Below are positions 56,442 to 64,000 of a stretch of DNA of 64,000 bases, one piece after another. The stretch lies in NCBI GenBank assembly GCA_903851195.1, contig CAINNJ010000046.1, forward strand, positions 1 through 64,000, read 5' to 3'. The stretch's first letter is position 1, and every line of letters begins with the position of its first letter. A model generated the notes under the pieces. It searched no databases. It saw only the letters and a program-made list of their open reading frames with translations, and was not told where the DNA came from. Source of the stretch: an uncultured Acidobacteriia bacterium. Its GTDB lineage: Bacteria; Acidobacteriota; Terriglobia; Bryobacterales; Bryobacteraceae. A program made the translations under genes and the position numbers.

Positions 56442-58388
56442 GTGCGAGCCTTTCTCATTTCTTTACTCGTCTGCGGCCTCAGCTTTGCCGCATCCCCTCT
56501 GGTCGATCGCGTCGGCAAAACCGCCTTCGTCCAGCTCGAAGCGGACAGCTTCAACAGCCTCACCCCGAAGCAGCAGGCGCTCGCCTGGTGTCTCTCCCAG
56601 GCCTCCATCGCCATCGACCCCATCATTTACGATCAGGAATCCCGCTTCGGCCTGCGCCAGAAACGCGTCCTCGAAGCCGTGGTCGCCAATAAAGCCGGCG
56701 TCGATCCGGCCCTTTACGGCAAAATTCTCGATTTCACCAAGCTTTTCTGGGGCAATAAAGGCAATCACAACGAACTCACCTCCCAGAAGGTCATGCCGGA
56801 GTTCACCGCCGCCGACCTGAAGCGCGCTCTCACCCAGGCCGGCCACAAAGAACTGCTCGTCGAAGTCGATGCCCTCCAGGCCTCCCTCTTCGACCCCAAC
56901 TTCGAACCTCTGATGACCGCCAAAAGCCCGGCCGGCGGGAAGGACATCCTCCAGGCCAGCGCCAATAACTTCTATTTCGGCGTGGCACAGGCGGATCTGA
57001 AGGGCTTTACCGAAAAATATCGCCTCAATTCCCGCGTCATTAAGGAAAGCGGGAAACTCGTCGAAGAAGTCTACCGCGCCGGCACCCCCGACGGCCGCGT
57101 GAAACCCGGCCTCTACGCCGAATATCTGCGCAAAGCCAACAGCTTCCTCGAAAAGGCCAAAACCTACGCCGAACCGGCTCAGGCCAAAGTCATCGACGAA
57201 CTCATTCGCTACTACCAGACCGGCGAATACAGCGACTGGCACCAGTTCGGCGTCGACTGGGTCCAGAACGATTCCCCCGTCGATTTCGCCAACGGCTTCA
57301 TCGAAATCTACCGCGACGCCCGCGGCGCCAAAGGCACTTCGCAAAGCTTCGTCTGCATCACGGACCAGAAACTCTCCGCCGCCATTCACAAGATCGCCGA
57401 TAACGCGCAGTACTTCGAAGACCGCGCCCCCTGGAACGCTCTCTATAAGAAGCAGGGCGTCAAACCGCCCACCGCGAAGGCCGTGCAGACCACGGTTCTC
57501 ACCGGCGATTTCCACGTCACCACCATCGGCGACAATCTCCCGAATGAGGACGACATTCGCGCCAAATACGGCTCGAAGAGTTTCCTTTTCACCAGCAGTT
57601 CCAGCTCTTTCGGCGTCGTCACCGGCTCGGCCATGGTTGACGAATTCGTGCTGTCTCCCGCCGAAGCCGAACTCGACCGCAAATACGGCAATGAGGCCGA
57701 TGAACTCCTCACCGCCATGCATGAAGTCATCGGTCACGGCTCCGGCAAACTGAATCCGAAGCTCACGAACGTGGCGTCTTTTTACCTGAAGGAATACTTT
57801 TCCACGCTCGAAGAGGCCCGCGCCGACCTCATGGCGCTCTGGAACGTCTTCGATCCCAAACTGAAGGAACTCGGCATCGTCTCCTCGGACGATATCGGCC
57901 GCGTGATGTATAACAGCGCCGCCCGCACCCTGATCACCCAGTTGCGCCGCATCCCCGCCGGCGACACCATCGAGGAAGATCACCAGCGCAACCGCCAGCT
58001 CATCGCCAACTACATTCTCGATAAAACCGGCGCCATCGCCTACGAACACCGCAACGGCAAGACTTACGTGGTCGTGAAGGATTACGCCAAAATGCGCGAA
58101 GGCGTCGGCATGCTGCTCGCCGAACTCATGCGCATCAAAGGCGAAGGCGATTACGACGCCATCAAAAAACTCATCGACCAGTACGGCGTCCACTTCGACC
58201 CGAAGGTTCGCGACGAAATGGTCGCCCGCTACGAAAAGCTGAACCTGCCCACCTACTGGGCCGGCGTGAATTCCGATCTGACCCCGCATTTCGACGCGAA
58301 GGGCAACATCACGAAGGTCGATATCAGCTACCCGCGCGATGTCGTGAAACAACAACTGGCCTACAGCGCCATGTACACAGTGAAGTAA
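56442..58388 (+). CDS. Dipeptidyl-peptidase III-like (M49) metallopeptidase, secreted
   Basis: 'HEVIGHGSGKL' (HExxGH) and 'EEARADLMALW'; GTG start with signal-like 'VRAFLISLLVCGLSFAASP'. Confidence 0.85.
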   Translation: MRAFLISLLVCGLSFAASPLVDRVGKTAFVQLEADSFNSLTPKQQALAWCLSQASIAIDPIIYDQESRFGLRQKRVLEAVVANKAGVDPALYGKILDFTKLFWGNKGNHNELTSQKVMPEFTAADLKRALTQAGHKELLVEVDALQASLFDPNFEPLMTAKSPAGGKDILQASANNFYFGVAQADLKGFTEKYRLNSRVIKESGKLVEEVYRAGTPDGRVKPGLYAEYLRKANSFLEKAKTYAEPAQAKVIDELIRYYQTGEYSDWHQFGVDWVQNDSPVDFANGFIEIYRDARGAKGTSQSFVCITDQKLSAAIHKIADNAQYFEDRAPWNALYKKQGVKPPTAKAVQTTVLTGDFHVTTIGDNLPNEDDIRAKYGSKSFLFTSSSSSFGVVTGSAMVDEFVLSPAEAELDRKYGNEADELLTAMHEVIGHGSGKLNPKLTNVASFYLKEYFSTLEEARADLMALWNVFDPKLKELGIVSSDDIGRVMYNSAARTLITQLRRIPAGDTIEEDHQRNRQLIANYILDKTGAIAYEHRNGKTYVVVKDYAKMREGVGMLLAELMRIKGEGDYDAIKKLIDQYGVHFDPKVRDEMVARYEKLNLPTYWAGVNSDLTPHFDAKGNITKVDISYPRDVVKQQLAYSAMYTVK

Positions 58389-60776
58389 ATGAGGGTCCTG
58401 CTCCGGAACCGGCGCGCTTACCTTCCGGCCGTCGCGATCCTCGCCCTGGGTCTCGGCATGAGCGTCGCGATGTTTTCGCTGGTGGACGCGGTGCTTCTGC
58501 GCCCCCTGCCGTTCCCGGATCAGGACCGGATTCACGTCATCTGGAAGACCGATCCGCAGGCGGGCGTGCAGGTCGGGGAACTCGCCTACCCCGAGCTTGC
58601 GGACTTGCAACACGGCGTCCCGGAATTCGAGGCCGTGGCGCTGCTTCCCACGTCGCTTTATGGCTACGGCAGAGTTCTGCAGAACGGCGACAGAGAGCCG
58701 GTGCAGATCGAAAGCACTCCCGTCTCGCACGATTTCTTCCGCGTCCTCGGCGTCGTGCCCCGCCTGGGACGCGACTTCAACGCGGCCGATGAACGCGTCG
58801 GCTCGGCCCCGGTCGTCGTCCTTTCCGATCGCGTCTGGCAAACCGAGTTCGCCGCCGACCCCGCCATCGTCGGGCGCAGCATCCGCCTCAACCAGCAGGA
58901 CGTCACCGTCATCGGCGTTATGGCGCCGGACGTGGAATTCCCGCGCGGCGCGGGCCTCTGGATCCCTCTTGGCGTGGACGCGCGCATCGTGGACCGGCGC
59001 GGCGCGACCTTCCTCCAGGCCATCGCGCGCGCCCGCCCCGGCTTCGGGAATACCCGGATCGCCGCGGATGTGAACGCGCTCTTCCACCGGGTCGCGCGGG
59101 AACATCCCGAAGCCGAATACGGCGACCAGTCGGCGGTCGTCACCCCTTTGGTCGAATACTGGACCGGCTCGGCCCGCGCCCATCTGTGGATCATGCTCGG
59201 CGCGTCGCTGCTCCTGCTGGTTGCCGCAATCGTGAGCGCGGGCAATCTGATTCTGTCCCGCACTCTGTCGCGATCCCAGGAGTTTGCCGTTCGGATGGCG
59301 CTCGGTGCGCGCCGCCGGGAAATTCTTATCCAACTCGCCGGAGAAGGCGCACTGATCTCGCTGCTCGCCGCAATCGCCGGACTGGCCGTCGCGCAAACCG
59401 CCGTCCGTCTCCTGATCAGCTGGGCCCCCTCCGATATCCCGCGCCTGCTGAACGCCTCGGTCGATCTCCGCAGCTTCTGTTTCGCTGCGACTGTCGCCGC
59501 CCTGGCCGCCATCGCCTGCGTCGCGATTCCCGGCCGCACCGCCACGCAACTCCAGCTCGAAACGGCGTTACGCGAGGGCGGCGCGCGCCTCTCCCTCTCA
59601 CGCCGCGGCAACCGGACCAGAGGCTTTTTCGTCCTCACGCAGGCTGCCGTCACCGTCGTGCTGCTCGGCATGGCGGCACTGCTCGTTCTGAGCTACCGGG
59701 GCATGATCTCAGCGGACACGGGATTCAGCCATCGCGACGCTCTCACCATGAACCTGCAGTGGCGCGGCATTTCCGATCCGCAGGCCCGGCGGGCCGTCTA
59801 CGCGAAACTGCTCCATCAACTGCGGCAAGCGCCCGGTGTCACCGCTGCCGCCGCCGTTCTGCTGCGTCCTCTCGAAGGCGGCATCGGGTGGGACGTCTCT
59901 TACGACCTCGCCGGCGGGCAAAGCGCACAGGCCGGCCGCGTGCTGCCGAAGGCGAACTATGAAGTGGTTACGCCCGGTTATTTCGATGCCGTCGGCACCA
60001 CTCTCCTCGAAGGCCGCGACTTTAACGACCATGACACGGCCGATTCCGAACCGGTCGTCATCGTTAGCGGAAGCCTCGCCGCACGGATTCGCGCGGCCGG
60101 TTTCGCCCCGCTTGGACACCGTATCCGGCTGGGCCTCGGTCCGGCGGAAGGCGAAAAGATCGTCGGCATCGCGGCCGATGCCCGCTACCGCAACATCGCC
60201 CAGACTGGCGCCGACATCTTCGTGCCCGCGCCGCAGGCCGCCGCCCCGACGAACTATCTGGCGATTCGCGGCTCTGCCTCCGCCCGCGAGTTGAGCGCCC
60301 TGGTCCGGCACACCCTCGCGGAGATCGACCCGGCCCAGGCCATCGCCGGCGTCGCGACCATCGGCGAACTCATCGACCGCAACGCCGCCCGCCATCGCTT
60401 CAACATGGTCCTGCTGCTCTGGTTCGGCGTCTGTGCCGCGGTGCTCGCCGCCACCGGAGTCTACAGTGTTCTCGCGGAAGCCGTGGTCGTCCGCCGCCAT
60501 GAGATCGCCATCCGCATCGCGCTCGGCGCTCCCGCCCTTCGCCTCGTCCGGGACATCGTGTCCGGCACGCTGGCTTTCGTGGTGGCGGGCGAATTGCTGG
60601 GTATTGCTGTATTCCGGATTCTGGGCAGCGCCGGCGCCGAACTGTTTTACGGCGTCACGGCTTCGGATCCCGTGGTTCCCGGCGTCGTAGCGGTTCTGCT
60701 GTTTCTTTTGTCGCTGGCGGCAGCCGCAAAACCGGCCCGTGCGGCCGCCCTTCGGAACTGGACAGGACAAAAATGA
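58389..60776 (+). CDS. ABC transporter permease, MacB/FtsX-like 'ADOP' type
   Basis: 'ILALGLGMSVAMFSLVDAVLLRPLPFPDQDRIHVIWK', 'SRSQEFAVRMALGARRREILIQLAGEGALISLLAAIAGL'. Confidence 0.92.
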   Translation: MRVLLRNRRAYLPAVAILALGLGMSVAMFSLVDAVLLRPLPFPDQDRIHVIWKTDPQAGVQVGELAYPELADLQHGVPEFEAVALLPTSLYGYGRVLQNGDREPVQIESTPVSHDFFRVLGVVPRLGRDFNAADERVGSAPVVVLSDRVWQTEFAADPAIVGRSIRLNQQDVTVIGVMAPDVEFPRGAGLWIPLGVDARIVDRRGATFLQAIARARPGFGNTRIAADVNALFHRVAREHPEAEYGDQSAVVTPLVEYWTGSARAHLWIMLGASLLLLVAAIVSAGNLILSRTLSRSQEFAVRMALGARRREILIQLAGEGALISLLAAIAGLAVAQTAVRLLISWAPSDIPRLLNASVDLRSFCFAATVAALAAIACVAIPGRTATQLQLETALREGGARLSLSRRGNRTRGFFVLTQAAVTVVLLGMAALLVLSYRGMISADTGFSHRDALTMNLQWRGISDPQARRAVYAKLLHQLRQAPGVTAAAAVLLRPLEGGIGWDVSYDLAGGQSAQAGRVLPKANYEVVTPGYFDAVGTTLLEGRDFNDHDTADSEPVVIVSGSLAARIRAAGFAPLGHRIRLGLGPAEGEKIVGIAADARYRNIAQTGADIFVPAPQAAAPTNYLAIRGSASARELSALVRHTLAEIDPAQAIAGVATIGELIDRNAARHRFNMVLLLWFGVCAAVLAATGVYSVLAEAVVVRRHEIAIRIALGAPALRLVRDIVSGTLAFVVAGELLGIAVFRILGSAGAELFYGVTASDPVVPGVVAVLLFLLSLAAAAKPARAAALRNWTGQK

Positions 60777-61144
60777 CACCTCCCTTCCTGACGAAATCCC
60801 GCGCCACCACCGCGATCGTCGCCGGAGTCGCGGCCGATCTGATTCAGTTGCCGCTGACGCTCGGTTTTCTCTCGGGAGTTTTTTCCGTGCAGGCCGAAGC
60901 GCTCGACCTCCTGATCGACATCGGTATGGCGGGCCTCACCACCAGCCTGCTCGGCTTCCACTGGACCCTTCTGCCCACGGCTCTGATCGAGACCGTGCCG
61001 GGACTGGACGTCGCTCCCACCTGGACGGCCTGTGTCTCCTATGTCGTCTGGAAACGCACCCGGCCTTCCGTTACCGACACCACGTCTTCCGCGGTCACCC
61101 CGGGAGCCATCTCCAAAACCAGGAGCCCGTCCGGTGTCACCTGA
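60773..61144 (+). CDS. Small membrane protein of unknown function
   Basis: '[79 protein letters not shown]'; tail overlaps the convergent CoA-transferase gene. Confidence 0.6.
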   Translation: MTPPFLTKSRATTAIVAGVAADLIQLPLTLGFLSGVFSVQAEALDLLIDIGMAGLTTSLLGFHWTLLPTALIETVPGLDVAPTWTACVSYVVWKRTRPSVTDTTSSAVTPGAISKTRSPSGVT

Positions 61145-61695
61145 ATCACCGCCAGTTCCGTGATGATCAGGTCCACCACGCCGTAACCGGTGAGCGGCAG
61201 CGTGCACTGCCGCAGGATCTTCGGGGCGCCGGCTTTTGTGGTGTGCTCCATGGCGACAATCACCCGTCTCGTGGACGCCACCAGATCCATCGCGCCGCCC
61301 ATACCGGTCACCATGCGGCCCGGCACCATCCAGTTGGCGAGATTGCCCGTCTCGTCCACTTCCATGGCCCCGAGAATACTGACGTCCATGTGCCCGCCGC
61401 GAATGATCGCGAACGAGTCCGCGCTTGAGAAATACGCCGAGCCGGGCAGTTCGGTCACGCTCTCTTTTCCGGCGTTCGTCAGGTCCGCGTCTTCCATCCC
61501 CGGCCAGGGATACGGGCCGACGCCGAGCATCCCGATCTCGGCCTGCAGCGTCACTTCGACGCCTTCCGGGACGTAGTTCGCAACCATCGTCGGAATGCCG
61601 ATGCCGAGGTTGACGTAGTCGCCGTTCCGCAGTTCGAGCGCGGCGCGGCGGGCGATGCGTTCCCGCCGTTCCGAGTCGGTCAGGGGCGGGATCAT
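61039..61695 (-). CDS. scoB: 3-oxoacid CoA-transferase subunit B
   Basis: '[42 protein letters not shown]', '[38 protein letters not shown]'. Confidence 0.93.
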   Translation of the reverse strand: MIPPLTDSERRERIARRAALELRNGDYVNLGIGIPTMVANYVPEGVEVTLQAEIGMLGVGPYPWPGMEDADLTNAGKESVTELPGSAYFSSADSFAIIRGGHMDVSILGAMEVDETGNLANWMVPGRMVTGMGGAMDLVASTRRVIVAMEHTTKAGAPKILRQCTLPLTGYGVVDLIITELAVIQVTPDGLLVLEMAPGVTAEDVVSVTEGRVRFQTT

Positions 61696-62432
61696 GCTGT
61701 CCGGTACCGCAGGCGGTCGATGCGCCGCTCATAGAGTTCGCCGCGGACGATGCGCTGGACGAAAATCCCCGGCGTCACGATGTGGTCCCCGTCGATCTCC
61801 CCGGGCTCGACCAGGTGCTCCACCTCGGCGATGGTGACACTTGCTGCGGTCGCCATCAGCGGATTGAAGTTGCGCGCGGTCTTCCGGTAGACAAGGTTGC
61901 CTTTGAGGTCGCCGCGCCACGCTTTGACCAGAGCGTAATCGGCATGGAGCGCTTCTTCGAGCAGGTACTGCCGGCCGCCGAAGGTGCGGGTTTCCTTGCC
62001 TTCGGCCACGACGGTGCCGACTCCGGTCGGCGTGTAAAACGCGGGGATACCGGCCCCCGCCGCCCGGATTCGCTCCGCCAGCGTGCCCTGTGGGACGAGG
62101 TTGAGCTTCAGCGCGCCGGAGAACGCGAGTTCCTGCAGCCGGCGGTTCCCGCCGACGTAACTGGCTGTCTGTTCGGCGACCGCGCCCGCTTCGAGCAGCA
62201 GTCCCATGCCGGCGCCTTCAATGCCGGTGTCGTTGGAAATGGTGTGGAGGCCGCGCACGCATCTTCGCGCCAGCGCGCGGATCAGATTCTCGGGGATGCC
62301 GCACAGCCCGAAGCCGCCCACCATCACGGTGGCGCCGTCGGGGATATCGGCGACCGCGGCCTCCGAGCTGGCCGCAACTTTGTCCAAAGTTCTTATCAAA
62401 GGAGTAGGCTTCATGTTATAGAATTGCGCCAT
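61692..62432 (-). CDS. scoA: 3-oxoacid CoA-transferase subunit A
   Basis: '[29 protein letters not shown]', '[32 protein letters not shown]'. Confidence 0.93.
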   Translation of the reverse strand: MAQFYNMKPTPLIRTLDKVAASSEAAVADIPDGATVMVGGFGLCGIPENLIRALARRCVRGLHTISNDTGIEGAGMGLLLEAGAVAEQTASYVGGNRRLQELAFSGALKLNLVPQGTLAERIRAAGAGIPAFYTPTGVGTVVAEGKETRTFGGRQYLLEEALHADYALVKAWRGDLKGNLVYRKTARNFNPLMATAASVTIAEVEHLVEPGEIDGDHIVTPGIFVQRIVRGELYERRIDRLRYRTA

Positions 62433-62436
62433 CACG

Positions 62437-63093
62437 ATGCGACGGAAATCTTTCTTTCTCGCCCTTGGCGCGGCCGCGGCCCTCTTCGCGGAGGAGACGG
62501 TGAAGAGGCCGATCAACGACGACAATGTTCGCGTGCTGGACGTCGTGGTCCAGCCGCGCGAGAAGACGAAGATGCATGAGCACAAGGCGAACCGCGTGAT
62601 GATCTATCGCACGGCGGGCGCCCAGAACTTCGAGTATGGTGACGGCCGCCGCGCCGTCCTGAAGTTCCGGCAGAACGAGGTGAAGTGGAGCCCGCAGGAA
62701 GGCATGCATCTGGCCGAAGTGGCCACCGGGAAGCCGGTGAACATCGTCGAGATTGAGCTGAAGAAGCCAGGGGCAGGGAAGAAGATCACCACCGCGCTCG
62801 ACCCGTTGAAGGTGGATCCGAAACACTACCACCTCGAGTTCGAGAACGACCAGGTCCGCGTCTTCCGGGTAAAGTTCGGCCCGCACGAAGGCGCCCCGAT
62901 GCATGAGCACCAGCTCAGCCGGATTATGGTCTATCTGACGGACGCGAAGGTTCAGGTGACCAGCGCGGACGGTAAGGTGGAGACCACGCCCCGGAAGGCC
63001 GGCGACATCGTTCAGGGTGGCGCCGCGAGACACAGTGAACTGAATACCACCGACCAGCCGGTGGAGGTTCTTGTGACGGAACTGAAGTATTAG
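62437..63093 (+). CDS. Secreted bicupin-like protein
   Basis: Two halves with 'KMHEHKANRVMIY' and 'PMHEHQLSRIMVYLTDA'. Confidence 0.75.
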   Translation: MRRKSFFLALGAAAALFAEETVKRPINDDNVRVLDVVVQPREKTKMHEHKANRVMIYRTAGAQNFEYGDGRRAVLKFRQNEVKWSPQEGMHLAEVATGKPVNIVEIELKKPGAGKKITTALDPLKVDPKHYHLEFENDQVRVFRVKFGPHEGAPMHEHQLSRIMVYLTDAKVQVTSADGKVETTPRKAGDIVQGGAARHSELNTTDQPVEVLVTELKY

Positions 63094-63135
63094 GCCGGGT
63101 GTGGTAAGATTTCATTTCAGGAGTTTTTTAATCGA

Positions 63136-63327
63136 ATGGCAAGAGTATGTGAAGTATGCGGCAAGGGTCCGCAGTTCGGGCATAAAGTAAGCCACGCCCA
63201 CAATGTGACGAACCGCCGGTGGAATGTGAACCTGCAGAGTGTTCGTGCCCTGGTGAACGGAGCCGGAAAACGGGTCCGCGCCTGCACATCCTGCATCCGC
63301 AACAACAAGATCCAGAAAGTCGCTTAG
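63136..63327 (+). CDS. rpmB: 50S ribosomal protein L28
   Basis: '[63 protein letters not shown]'. Confidence 0.96.
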   Translation: MARVCEVCGKGPQFGHKVSHAHNVTNRRWNVNLQSVRALVNGAGKRVRACTSCIRNNKIQKVA

Positions 63328-63351
63328 TCCGACTTCACCTCAGAAAATACG

Positions 63352-63400
63352 AAAGCCCTGGCCGGGAGCGAAGCTCTTCGGCGCAGGGCTTTTCTTTTTT
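63352..63400 (+). terminator. Intrinsic terminator after rpmB
   Basis: AAAGCCCTG...GCAGGGCTTT stem followed by TCTTTTTT. Confidence 0.85.
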
Positions 63401-63411
63401 GCGATACGACC

Positions 63412-63615
63412 CTAGAGTTCGGGGTAAAACTCAAAGAACGCATCGAGCGAAGTCATCAACTGCTTTCTGATCTCCGTCTCGGTGCGTCCCTCAATCACGT
63501 GCATGGTCACCGAAGCCGTCTTCCCGTCTTTGAGCTGGATCTTCGCTTCCTCGAAGCCCTCCAGTTCGTCGCCGGGGAGGAGGCGCAAGCCGTAAACCAG
63601 GGCCAGTTTGGCCAT
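63412..63615 (-). CDS. Hypothetical protein
   Basis: 67-aa ORF, 1-bp overlap with the upstream ORF. Confidence 0.55.
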   Translation of the reverse strand: MAKLALVYGLRLLPGDELEGFEEAKIQLKDGKTASVTMHVIEGRTETEIRKQLMTSLDAFFEFYPEL

Positions 63616-63989
63616 CAGATGAACATCTCTTCGTCCTGCGCGACCGAGTCGATACTCGGACGACCGCCGGCGGCGTAAGTGGCCACCGCGGCCTTCACGC
63701 CCGCCACGATGCCGCCCGCTTCGCGCACCGGCTTCATAACCGCTTCCTTGACGCTGGAGCCGGCGATTTGGGCCTTGACGAGGCTCTCGTCCACCACGGC
63801 ATCCACCCGGGCCACCTGAGCCTTGGTGCGGTCCGCCAAGTCACGACCGACTTCGGCGAAGTGGTGGGCCTGATCTTTGGCCACATACGAGATATCCTTC
63901 GCGTTGGCCGCGATCTGTTGGGCGTCGCTGGCGATGGCAGAGACCTTCGGCGCGTTCTGATCCGTCAGGCGGCGGGCCGTGTCGAGCAT
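63615..63989 (-). CDS. Hypothetical Ala-rich helical protein, possibly extending past the window edge
   Basis: 'AANAKDISYVAKDQAHHFAEVGRDLADRTKAQVARVDAVVDESL'; the start lies 11 nt from the window end. Confidence 0.5.
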   Translation of the reverse strand: MLDTARRLTDQNAPKVSAIASDAQQIAANAKDISYVAKDQAHHFAEVGRDLADRTKAQVARVDAVVDESLVKAQIAGSSVKEAVMKPVREAGGIVAGVKAAVATYAAGGRPSIDSVAQDEEMFI

Positions 63990-64000
63990 CGGCTCGACAT

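Noticed and set aside
56463-59549. 1028-aa minus-strand ORF
   Set aside because: Antisense to the M49 peptidase and ABC permease, both with clear motifs; Gly/Asp/Val/Phe-rich low-information sequence.
1-64000. CRISPR arrays, rRNA, complete IS elements or prophage
   Set aside because: No regularly spaced repeats, rRNA sequence, transposase or phage structural genes seen.

Overview
High-GC chromosomal window with the gene content of a member of the Acidobacteriota (Solibacter/Bryobacter-like; inferred from ADOP-type permeases, DUF1552/DUF1592 genes and an S8 protease with AVWG repeats). Most of it is housekeeping: ribosomal proteins L21, L27, L32, L9, S18, S6, L25 and L28, plus obgE, plsX, pth, prs, ispE, apt and gyrA. 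Accessory modules are interspersed. The observations most worth following up are: (1) a minus-strand operon DUF4236 - TerY-like VWA - PP2C-like phosphatase - HhH-containing membrane kinase; (2) a clear ydaO/c-di-AMP riboswitch sequence upstream of a KimA-like APC permease; (3) a DUF1080 gene with a one-base frameshift in a C-run, whose last 228 bp are duplicated on the far side of a VapBC-type toxin-antitoxin cassette; (4) two members of an 'ANRxNAxKSTGPxTPEGK' multicopy-type protein family, one intact and one disrupted, each bracketed by C-rich / G-quadruplex-prone tracts; (5) a tandemly duplicated Uma2 gene pair, several decayed TA modules, and a hidden 42-aa Arg/Glu-rich ORF with a perfect Shine-Dalgarno. 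I saw no tRNA, rRNA, CRISPR array or complete IS element. All homology calls are from recognising the protein sequences by eye; no searches were run.
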